The notes under the pieces were generated by a model, which searched no databases, was not told where the DNA came from, and saw nothing but the letters and a program-made list of their open reading frames with translations. The position numbers and the translations under genes are program-made. Shown piece by piece: positions 8,055 through 12,820 of a stretch of 12,820 nucleotides of DNA (the stretch's first letter is position 1; each line of letters opens with the position of its first letter). Source of the stretch: Lysobacterales bacterium UBA2790 (GTDB taxonomy: Bacteria > Pseudomonadota > Gammaproteobacteria > Xanthomonadales > Xanthomonadaceae); assembly GCA_002352135.1 (NCBI GenBank), contig DEHW01000173.1, positions 1 to 12,820 of the forward strand. The letters run 5' to 3'.

Positions 8055-8528
8055 TCAGGGGCTCGGCAGCGCCTTCGGATCTTCACCAAAGCGGTTGCTG
8101 CCGGTGCCACCACTCAGAAAACCGAGTTCGATCAGCGCCCAGAGCGCAAACGCCATCGACACCCACAGAACAATGCCGCCGATCAGGCCCGGCACCATCA
8201 CCGTGCGCCCGGCCACCTCCATCGCCTGCCAACCGATCCCCAAGGTCTGCAGCAGTTGCGACAGCACCGTCGGCGCATAGAACAGCGCCAGCCGGGGCAT
8301 CGCGTCCTTGTTGCGATCATGCAGGCGCTTGCTGCCCAGCATCACCATGCCGTAGAGAAACACCAGGGACACCGCAAACAGCAGCACTCGACCCAACAAG
8401 CCCAACGCCAGCAAGAGTGGAGACAGCACCGCGCCCACCAGTAGCGACACCACGACGATGATCAGAAACCCCTTCCACCAGGTCTTGCGCCGGATGCGTC
8501 CGCGCGCATCGGTAAACAACTCTTTCAT
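8055..8528 (-). CDS. DUF805 family inner-membrane protein
   Basis: The 157-residue product matches the DUF805 pattern. It has a short cytoplasmic start with GRIRRKTWWKG at residues 10-20 (the family's G-R--R--WW block), hydrophobic segments at about 20-43, 46-65 and 111-136 with a weaker one near 79-98, KRLHDRNKD at 68-75 (the family's RLHD motif), and a cytoplasmic tail GSNRFGEDP at 143-151 that corresponds to the GxNRFGxDP ending of E. coli YhaH/YhaI-type proteins. ATG 8528 (MKELFTDARG) was preferred over an in-frame GTG at 8579, because the extra 17 residues are not family-like and GGGGG lies a few bases ahead of 8528. The function of DUF805 is not established. The gene lies 119 bases downstream of the sigma-factor gene in the same direction, so the sigma factor may share its transcript. 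Confidence 0.85.
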   Translation of the reverse strand: MKELFTDARGRIRRKTWWKGFLIIVVVSLLVGAVLSPLLLALGLLGRVLLFAVSLVFLYGMVMLGSKRLHDRNKDAMPRLALFYAPTVLSQLLQTLGIGWQAMEVAGRTVMVPGLIGGIVLWVSMAFALWALIELGFLSGGTGSNRFGEDPKALPSP

Positions 8529-8553
8529 GCGACCCCCATCGGTTCGAGGAACA

Positions 8554-8567
8554 CCTGCGAACGCAGG
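8554..8567 (-). other. Small hairpin between the sigma factor and DUF805 genes
   Basis: CCTGCG (8554-8559) and CGCAGG (8562-8567) form a short perfect inverted repeat with a two-base centre, in the 119-base gap between the two - strand genes. On that strand it reads CCTGC-GTTC-GCAGG. It is too short and lacks a T-run, so a terminator role is unproven. Confidence 0.25.
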
Positions 8568-8647
8568 CGGAGCCGACACAACGTCGAACTCTTCGCGCTA
8601 TACGAGGGAAGTGGCACGAGGGCCTTCAAGCACCACGCCGCAGCAAT

Positions 8648-9223
8648 TCAGCGAGCCGCCAAGCGTGCGGCCATCCAATGACGCAGGAAACGCCAGTCAC
8701 GCTCGACCGTGGAAAGCGACACCTGCAAGGCCTCAGCGGACTCTTCCGCACTGAAGCCCAGAAACACCCGCAAGCGCACCAGATCGGCCTTGCGCGGGTC
8801 GAGCTGCTCCAACTCCGCCAACACCTCGCTGGCGTCTTCCACGTCCACGCTCAGGCTCTGATCCACCCCGCCAAGGCTGACGCGCTGCAGATCGCCACCG
8901 CGCTTCTGCGCATGCCGCGCACGCTGATAGTCGATCATCGCGCGCACCATCACCTGGGTGGCGTAAGCAAAGAAGTGCCGACGGTTCTCGAAGCTCTGCG
9001 GCTGCGCCAGCATCTTCAGCAACGCGTCATTGGCGAACATCGCCGGCTCGTGCGTCAAGCCATGCAAGCCGCCCGCATTGAGCGCCGCCAACTCATGCGT
9101 CGCAATCTGCTGCAAACGCGCAATCACCGCACGCGCCAGCCCCTCACGCGCACCCGCATCGCCCGCCTCCACCCGCGACAACAACCAGGTGATGCCTTGC
9201 GCCGATGAATCCGAAGTCTGCAT
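8648..9223 (-). CDS. ECF-type RNA polymerase sigma factor (Sig-70_X6-like)
   Basis: The 191-residue product has the two-domain layout of an ECF sigma factor. Region 2 spans about residues 28-105 and includes NRRHFFAYATQVMVRAMIDYQRARH at 80-104, very typical of the Sigma70_ECF/Sig-70_X6 group. Region 4 spans about 135-185 with the helix-turn-helix GFSAEESAEALQVSLSTVER (156-175) and WRFLRHWM after it. Such factors direct core RNA polymerase to a small regulon, usually controlled by a signal partner; no anti-sigma gene is adjacent here, and in relatives this group is often near Ser/Thr kinase genes. The start at 9223 has a good GGAGGG ribosome site five bases ahead (complement of 9229-9234). The DNA upstream is a decayed RHS fragment that ends about 25 bases before the start codon, so the original promoter region may have been replaced. 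The target promoters cannot be read from this window. Confidence 0.9.
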   Translation of the reverse strand: MQTSDSSAQGITWLLSRVEAGDAGAREGLARAVIARLQQIATHELAALNAGGLHGLTHEPAMFANDALLKMLAQPQSFENRRHFFAYATQVMVRAMIDYQRARHAQKRGGDLQRVSLGGVDQSLSVDVEDASEVLAELEQLDPRKADLVRLRVFLGFSAEESAEALQVSLSTVERDWRFLRHWMAARLAAR

Positions 9224-9249
9224 AGCTGCCCTCCGCGCGACATGCTAAC

Positions 9250-9590
9250 AGGTGGTCGGTCAGCACAAAGCGCAGTTCCAGTTGGCCGTAGCGGTAGCGT
9301 GTGAGGTGGGCGTAGTCGTCCACATAGCTGCGCGTGCGATAGCCGCCCACGCGGTCTTCGTAGCCTTCCAGTAGATCAGGTGTTCCGACGCGCCATCGCC
9401 GCCCTCCACCTGTCGACTCAGGCGGTTCTGGGCCTCTTAGAAATACTGGCTGCCTGCTGTTCAGGCGGTGTTGCCCCCCGAAGGACGGGTGGTGCTGAAG
9501 ATCACCTGATGGTTGTGGTTATAGCGGGCCTGGAAGGTCTGGTTGTTCGGTGACTGGGCATTCGGGCTGTTGCCCGTCGGGCTGCACTTT
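9250..9590 (-). pseudogene. Decayed RHS/YD-repeat core fragment
   Basis: No intact frame is present, but on the - strand three frames in succession give RHS-like protein. From about 9589 to 9460 one reads CSPTGNSPNAQSPNNQ..., RYNHNHQVIFSTTRPSGGN and then TGA. From about 9450 one reads QYF-stop-EAQNRLSRQVEGGDGAS, where the TAA sits at the position of a tyrosine in the usual YFYDAQNRL pattern. A frame change near 9367 leads to LEGYEDRVGGYRTRSYVDDY, then RYRYGQLELRF and VLTDHL, the last matching the TDHLGS motif of the RHS-associated core. The frame then breaks off at about 9250. At least one nonsense codon and two frame breaks mark it as dead. It runs in the same direction as the RHS pieces at 11024-11257 and 11953-12820 and carries later core motifs than the former, so both may derive from one gene. 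Confidence 0.7.
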
Positions 9591-9593
9591 TTT

Positions 9594-9611
9594 CATCAAT
9601 GCCAGACCTGA
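9594..9611 (+). repeat. Degenerate third copy of the REP-transposase element end
   Basis: CATCAATGCCAGACCTGA differs at two of 18 positions from CATAAATGCTAGACCTGA at 11002-11019, which forms the right end of the transposase element. It has the same orientation and lies exactly where the RHS similarity of the 9250-9590 remnant stops. It could mark an older insertion or deletion end. Confidence 0.5.
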
Positions 9612-9631
9612 GGAACCTAGAACCAGAATGT

Positions 9632-9649
9632 GGCGAAGCATGCTTCGCC
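9632..9649. repeat. Perfect 18-bp palindrome followed by an imperfect hairpin
   Basis: GGCGAAGCATGCTTCGCC is identical to its own reverse complement. Five bases later TGCGGCC (9655-9661) pairs with GGCCCGCA (9664-9671) apart from one bulged base. Two hairpins in 40 bases outside any gene resemble REP or terminator structures. Confidence 0.5.
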
Positions 9650-9671
9650 GCTCGTGCGGCCAAGGCCCGCA

Positions 9672-10058
9672 GCCACACGCGAACACTGGCGGGGACGGTC
9701 AAGCCAAGAGCGGGTCAGCAGGAGAAGAGAGAAGCCCGGATCACGGGAGGAGTTTTGTCAGCCCTGTTGACACGGGCGGCGCAATGGTGACCCCGGATTG
9801 CGGATTGTATGGATCGAATTGCTCCCTGACTCTCACGGCTTCTTTGATATTTGATCGTATTGGTAGTACTCGGCTTGAGTTACACGGAATCCATTTTGGT
9901 GACTGCGTACAGAGATCAGATAACCGCTATCAGTTCTCCCTGGAAGAATGCAGTCGAGCACATAGGCTGCGCCCATTTTGAACACCCTTCGAGGCAGCCA
10001 GCCAGCCTCAAAGCGAGCAACGCAACTTTCCGCAGCGTCATGAGCATTAAACATCTTG
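9672..10058. other. Gene-poor, lower-GC stretch with no convincing gene
   Basis: About 390 bases between the hairpins and the CA tract. Base composition falls visibly at 9820-9960 compared with the flanks. Short frames exist on both strands but none has a ribosome site plus family similarity. On the - strand the frame 10041-9916 begins MTLRKVALLALRLAGC, which looks like a lipoprotein signal with an LAGC lipobox, but it stops after 41 codons. The next frame continues with YLISVRSHQNGFRVTQAEYY. This may be a broken small gene, possibly a former immunity-type gene of the RHS locus; the evidence is weak. Confidence 0.4.
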
Positions 10059-10084
10059 CACACACACACACACACACACACACA
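10059..10084. repeat. (CA)13 dinucleotide microsatellite
   Basis: Thirteen uninterrupted CA units, ending three bases before the left inverted repeat of the transposase element. Dinucleotide tracts of this length are uncommon in GC-rich bacterial chromosomes. It does not lie in a supported gene. Confidence 0.95.
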
Positions 10085-10087
10085 GAA

Positions 10088-10104
10088 GGGGTCAGGTCTA
10101 GCAT
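10088..10104 (+). repeat. Left terminal inverted repeat of the transposase element
   Basis: GGGGTCAGGTCTAGCAT is an exact inverted match to 11007-11023. The GGGGTCAGGTC core resembles REP-like ends that I recall near such transposases in this order. Confidence 0.85.
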
Positions 10105-10116
10105 CGTAGCACCGCT

Positions 10117-10977
10117 CTATCCGTGGCTCCGAGTGCGACCCGCTCGCACGATCCGTCCCACCGTCGTGAAGTGGACGCCAAAGTATTCAGCGATCTGTTG
10201 GTAGCTGTATTCCCCCGTCCTATGTGCCGCTACCATTGCCGCATCGCGGCTGGCGTGTGCTATGGCAATCTCTGACAGTGGTGGTGCCGGTGGCCGTCGC
10301 TGCGCTCGCGGAATGTTCACGTCGTCCGTGGCGGAAGTGACTGCCTCCTGCGCATGCTGCATGCGCTCGACGAACGCGTCGTCTCCCAGGAACACCTGTC
10401 GATTGAGATGGCGCCAGATCGTGTCGCCGCCGATACCGTCGGCAACGAATTCCTCGTAGCGTTGAATCGCCTCGGCACGACGCTTGCCAAATTGTGCCAG
10501 CAGACCATCGACGACCAGCCACGGTGGAAGTACGTCCATACCGACCGCCGCACGGTAGCTGCTCCACCGCCACGCCGCAGGCGCTGCCACCATCCCCGCG
10601 CGGACCGGATTGAGCACCACGTAACGTGTCAGCTCGCGAAGATACCGATCAGCATCGACCAGGATCGCTTTGTAGCGCCCTTGGAACAGGTGCCCCACCC
10701 GACCATGACGGCGGTTGCTCGCCTGTGTGTACACGCCATTGAGCTGGCGCATACCTTTCGACAGGTTCTTGTCCGGCGTCTCGATCACCAGATGGTAGTG
10801 GTTGCTCATCAAACAGTACGCGTGGCAGACCCAATTCGCATCCGCCACCACCTGCGACAAGATTTCCAGAAACCGCGAACGGTCCTCGTCATCCTCATAG
10901 ATCGCCTCACGCCGATCACCCCGAGAAGTGACGTGATACAGCGCCCCACAGAATTCGATCCGGATCGGTCTAGCCAT
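10117..10977 (-). CDS. REP-associated tyrosine transposase (Y1_Tnp family)
   Basis: The 286-residue protein is a single-strand DNA nuclease of the HUH/Y1 class, related to IS200/IS605 TnpA, of the kind linked to REP sequences. It begins MARPIRIEFCGALYHVTSRG, the usual family start. The metal-binding pair is in MSNHYHLVIE (His60 and His62), and the likely nucleophile is Tyr83 in LNGVYTQASN, followed by the conserved HLFQGRYKAILVD (97-109) and YVVLNPVRAGMV (119-130). The C-terminal part adds a helix-turn-helix (SYQQIAEYFGVHFTTVGRIV, about 257-276), as in long RAYT proteins. All key residues are present, so the enzyme may be active. Only one gene is found inside the element. The frame runs opposite to the accA-ispA genes and in the same direction as the RHS gene it interrupts. 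Confidence 0.93.
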   Translation of the reverse strand: MARPIRIEFCGALYHVTSRGDRREAIYEDDEDRSRFLEILSQVVADANWVCHAYCLMSNHYHLVIETPDKNLSKGMRQLNGVYTQASNRRHGRVGHLFQGRYKAILVDADRYLRELTRYVVLNPVRAGMVAAPAAWRWSSYRAAVGMDVLPPWLVVDGLLAQFGKRRAEAIQRYEEFVADGIGGDTIWRHLNRQVFLGDDAFVERMQHAQEAVTSATDDVNIPRAQRRPPAPPLSEIAIAHASRDAAMVAAHRTGEYSYQQIAEYFGVHFTTVGRIVRAGRTRSHG

Positions 10978-11006
10978 TCGCCGAACCTACGGCAACGCAT
11001 GCATAA

Positions 11007-11023
11007 ATGCTAGACCTGACCCC
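11007..11023 (-). repeat. Right terminal inverted repeat of the transposase element
   Basis: ATGCTAGACCTGACCCC is the exact reverse complement of the left end. It lies 30 bases upstream of the transposase start and marks where the RHS core similarity ends. Confidence 0.85.
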
Positions 11024-11257
11024 GGACCTGCGCTTGCCCTGCGCCGCCGACGCGTCGGTGGTCAGTACCGGTCGCCCCAGTGCGTCGACTTGCCGCGACA
11101 TCGTCAGCGCCGTCGACGGATCCGTGGTGTCCTCCACCTTGATGTTGGTCGTCAGGCCGACATAGGTGTAGGTGGTCTTCTGGTTGCCGCCCGGCGCGCC
11201 CGAGTTGTCGGGCAACTGGAAGGCTGCCAAAGGCTTGGCCTCCCTCGTAGCAGGCAA
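11024..11257 (-). pseudogene. RHS/YD-repeat core fragment cut by the transposase element
   Basis: On the - strand the frame directly after the putative immunity gene stop reads PATREAKPLAAFQLPDNSG, then TTYTYVGLTTNIKVED and SRQVDALGRPVLTTDAS. The T-YTYVGL and VDALGR motifs are typical of YD repeats in RHS proteins. It has no start of its own, is only about 75 codons long, and is cut off at 11024 by the end of the transposase element. It is best read as an orphan piece of RHS core, either the remains of a second RHS copy or duplicated core left by tip exchange. The convincing similarity spans about 11027-11212; the part nearer 11257 is less certain. Confidence 0.7.
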
Positions 11258-11263
11258 CGCCCG

Positions 11264-11953
11264 TCAGCGCTTGCCCCACGAGGCGATTTCCTTCTGAAGC
11301 TCGGGATCGCCCGCCAGTTCGTTGATGGCCTGCTTCGCCAACGGGTTCTTGCCCCGTCGCATCTTCAGCGCTGACAGCAACAAGATGCGGCTTTCGCCCA
11401 GCGTGTGGTCTTTGGCCAGGGCGATCAATTCCGGCAGCGTCTCGTCCGTTACAGCAACCGAGAGGGCGCAGGCCAGCCCATTCTTGGCGCCGAGCCGGAA
11501 TTCCTTGGTGTCGCCAGGCCCCTTGATACCCCAACCCGTCTGGGCCTTGCGATATTCCTCGACCAGCAGCGGCCAAGCTTCCTGTACTTCCGGTTCGGGA
11601 ACGGCAAGGGAGCGAGCAATAGTCTCCTTGGTCACGTCCGAATATGGCATCACCAAATGTTTCAACAGGACAGGAACGGCCCGATCATATCTTTCTGCCA
11701 TATTTATCAAATCAGCAACTGACTGAATTTTCAATCCGGCAGCCTGCAATTCTGCCAACAAAGGGAGTTGCTCCGTCCGCATTCGCGCAACGCGCTCAAG
11801 TCGGTCTTGCTCCCTCGCCTTATTGATCTCGCGCAGCCGAACCTTTTCGTCATCGGTCAGCTTCAGCCGCACAAAATCATCCGCCGTCAATTGCTCCAGC
11901 TCTTCGGCCGTCAACGGCGCACGCGCCGAGATAGTTCGCGTTTTCATCGTCAT
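11264..11953 (-). CDS. Putative immunity protein (helical, HEAT-like) of the RHS nuclease toxin
   Basis: The 229-residue product is almost entirely predicted helix. A charged N-terminal part (about 15-60, e.g. LTAEELEQLTADDFVRLKLT, then EKVRLREINKAREQDRLERV) leads to repeated amphipathic helix pairs such as ETIARSLAVPEPEVQEAWPL and ETLPELIALAKDH...ESRILLLSALKMRRGKN, a pattern like HEAT repeats. ATG 11953 overlaps the toxin stop in TGATG, and no ribosome site is visible, which implies translational coupling to the toxin frame. In polymorphic-toxin loci the gene directly after the toxin tip normally encodes its immunity protein, a cytoplasmic inhibitor that protects the producer. That role is inferred from position; I do not recognise a named immunity family. 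GTG 11956 and ATG 11947 are alternative starts. Confidence 0.7.
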   Translation of the reverse strand: MTMKTRTISARAPLTAEELEQLTADDFVRLKLTDDEKVRLREINKAREQDRLERVARMRTEQLPLLAELQAAGLKIQSVADLINMAERYDRAVPVLLKHLVMPYSDVTKETIARSLAVPEPEVQEAWPLLVEEYRKAQTGWGIKGPGDTKEFRLGAKNGLACALSVAVTDETLPELIALAKDHTLGESRILLLSALKMRRGKNPLAKQAINELAGDPELQKEIASWGKR

Positions 11954-12321
11954 CACGGGATATGCAGATGGTTGATAGTGCCACTATCAATGGCATCTTG
12001 CAAAGGCCGAGAGAGCCGTGTGCTTGGCCGCGTGTAAAGGTCGAATCGCAAACCTTCACTTCGGGCATATTCCGCGTAGTCGCGCAATTGTCGCGTGAAG
12101 CTCAGACGATCTACGTTCTTCACTTCGCTAAGACTCTCGCCCGGCCTCAATCCATCAGGAATCCGAGCGCGCCCATTCATCAGAATGGATCTTGTCGGCT
12201 TTTCGCCAATGTTGTAAGCCGCCCGAACCGCCGCCTCACCTTCTCGACCAAGTTGCCCGGCAGTCTTTGCGGCAGCGCGAACCTTGTACAAGCCCCAAGT
12301 CCATTTTGCGAATCTAAAAAA
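11953..12321 (-). CDS. RHS C-terminal nuclease toxin domain (Tox-REase-7-like), in -1 frame
   Basis: This frame gives FFRFAKWTWGLYKVRAAAKT, then AGQLGREGEAAVRAAYNIGE, NGRARIPDG, LSEVKNVDRLSFTRQLRDY, EGLRFDLYTRPSTRLSRPLQ and a final INHLHIP. The glutamate of GREGE, the aspartate of RIPD and the E-x-K of SEVKN match the PD-(D/E)xK restriction-enzyme fold, and the whole pattern fits Tox-REase-7, a DNase-type tip of polymorphic toxins. It would be injected into competitors as the tip of the RHS protein. The frame is open from 12354 but has no good start of its own; TTG 12291 is the only plausible one and lies just before the domain. It is joined to the RHS frame by a -1 shift, which coincides with a T TTT TTA heptamer at 12315-12321. 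Its stop (11955-11953) overlaps the next gene's ATG. Confidence 0.75.
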   Translation of the reverse strand, partial: FFRFAKWTWGLYKVRAAAKTAGQLGREGEAAVRAAYNIGEKPTRSILMNGRARIPDGLRPGESLSEVKNVDRLSFTRQLRDYAEYARSEGLRFDLYTRPSTRLSRPLQDAIDSGTINHLHIP

Positions 12322-12820
12322 TGACTTGGCCGCCGCACACCCAGCAAAGTTTCCTCAACAATCGTCACATCTTCAAGTTGGCCACTTGATGTGCGGCCCC
12401 AGCGCAGCACTTCCCGCTGCGACTCATCCAGAAGGCCGTGTTCCCACATCACTCCGAGGTCTTCTTCGGAACTCACATCGACCTGTTCTTCCGATGTATG
12501 CAGGGTGGATTTTCCGGCGTTGTCCCGGCTCGCCACACTCAGTATTCGATCTGTCTTCTTCACCTCGCTCGTGCCGCGATCAATCTGCGTCGTGCTCATC
12601 GCGCCGTTGCTCATCACCTTCGCAGACATCAAGGTGCTACTTCCCACCAAGACTTGACCGCCAACCGTGTTGACACTGCCGCTGAACGTCACTTGGCCGT
12701 TCTTACCGATCGTGCCTTCAACCTTGGTCGCAATCCGACTGCCGGTTGGCGTCACTGTGCAGGTGACCTTATCGCCGTCAATTTCCGCGTCAGCGCAGTA
12801 CCCCGTCGGATCCGTCCCCG
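12180..12820 (-). CDS. RHS-family polymorphic toxin, region between core end and toxin tip (partial, frame ends early)
   Basis: This frame enters from beyond the window. It begins with TDPTGYCADAEIDGDKVTC and TVTPTGSRIATKVEGTIG, the DPTG plus PTGS layout that follows the RHS-associated core in toxins of this order. It continues through a serine/threonine-rich linker, MWEHGLLDESQREVLRW and SGQLEDVTIVEETLLG. Past about 12320 the frame reads arginine- and proline-rich sequence without family character and stops at TGA 12180, inside the toxin region, whereas the neighbouring frame carries the toxin domain. So the true product probably shifts frame by -1 near 12315-12321, or the gene is broken there. 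The delivery part of the protein (PAAR or other N-terminal domains and the YD-repeat shell) lies outside the window. Confidence 0.7.
   Translation of the reverse strand, partial: GTDPTGYCADAEIDGDKVTCTVTPTGSRIATKVEGTIGKNGQVTFSGSVNTVGGQVLVGSSTLMSAKVMSNGAMSTTQIDRGTSEVKKTDRILSVASRDNAGKSTLHTSEEQVDVSSEEDLGVMWEHGLLDESQREVLRWGRTSSGQLEDVTIVEETLLGVRRPSHFLDSQNGLGACTRFALPQRLPGNLVEKVRRRFGRLTTLAKSRQDPF
12315..12321 (-). other. T TTT TTA heptamer at the RHS-toxin frame junction
   Basis: On the - strand the RHS frame is read CAT TTT TTA GAT, so the heptamer T-TTT-TTA is in exact phase for tandem -1 slippage. After slipping, decoding continues AGA TTC GCA in the toxin frame without a stop up to 11955. It is the same heptamer as the HIV-1 gag-pol slippery site. 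No clear downstream pseudoknot or closely spaced upstream ribosome-site stimulator was found. A lost base in the six-T run is the plain alternative. Confidence 0.45.

Larger units (their letters stand above)
10088..11023 (-). mobile_element. REP-associated tyrosine transposase (RAYT/IS200-like) element with terminal inverted repeats
   Basis: The 936-bp unit is bounded by GGGGTCAGGTCTAGCAT (10088-10104) and its exact reverse complement at 11007-11023. It encloses a single transposase gene on the - strand. The left side abuts the CA tract; the right side interrupts RHS core sequence, which reads ...TDASAAQGK up to about 11027. Y1 transposases usually make no target duplication and none was sought as proof. 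The boundaries are inferred from the inverted repeats and the RHS break. Confidence 0.75.

Noticed and set aside
9916..10041. Small - strand frame with a lipoprotein-like start (MTLRKVALLALRLAGC)
   Set aside because: Only 41 codons, no ribosome site, no likely mature domain in frame; noted under the gene-poor stretch instead of as a gene.
9851..10204. 117-codon + strand open frame crossing the CA tract and the element end
   Set aside because: It reads through a microsatellite and a transposon boundary and overlaps the transposase tail; composition is not protein-like.
11010..11576. 188-codon - strand frame overlapping the immunity candidate and RHS fragment
   Set aside because: Glycine- and arginine-rich shadow of the immunity gene in another frame, with no ribosome site.
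1..12820. CRISPR arrays, tRNA or rRNA genes
   Set aside because: No regularly spaced direct repeats, cloverleaf with CCA-type end, or rRNA-like sequence was seen on either strand.

Overview
The window looks like a chromosomal segment from a GC-rich gammaproteobacterium, most likely of the Xanthomonadales/Lysobacterales. The reasons are the order accA end - tilS - xseB - ispA, the RHS tip style (a DPTG motif followed by a PTGS stretch), an ECF sigma factor of the Sig-70_X6 type, and a secreted RCC1 protein ending in FADGFEGN. The lineage is an inference from gene content; no rRNA or other marker is present.

Left part (1-5487, all + strand): the last 35 codons of accA are followed by a two-gene insertion, a porin-like outer-membrane barrel and a small periplasmic phosphate-binding-like protein. 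Then come three housekeeping genes: tilS (tRNA-Ile lysidine synthase), xseB (exonuclease VII small subunit) and ispA (farnesyl diphosphate synthase). A membrane-anchored protein of unknown function with a coiled-coil tail closes this part.

Middle (5562-9223): a large secreted protein made of 14 RCC1-type repeats, which would fit two seven-bladed propellers, runs towards two - strand genes, a DUF805 membrane protein and an ECF-type sigma factor. A perfect 12-bp hairpin lies between the converging genes and probably terminates both.

Right part (9224-12820, all - strand) is an accessory region built on a polymorphic-toxin (RHS) locus. Read on the - strand it holds: the end of an RHS protein entering from beyond the window; a C-terminal nuclease toxin domain with the features of Tox-REase-7, in the -1 frame relative to the RHS part; an overlapping (TGATG) gene for a helical, HEAT-like protein that is the likely immunity protein; a fragment of RHS core; a complete REP-associated tyrosine (Y1/HUH) transposase element bounded by 17-bp inverted repeats and abutting a (CA)13 tract; about 480 bp without a convincing gene; and a second decayed RHS core piece that stops just before the sigma-factor start.

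The most interesting point is the RHS-toxin junction. The frame change coincides with a T TTT TTA heptamer in the correct phase for -1 ribosomal slippage, so the toxin could be made by programmed frameshifting. A one-base loss from the T run, by mutation or sequencing error, explains the same observation equally well.
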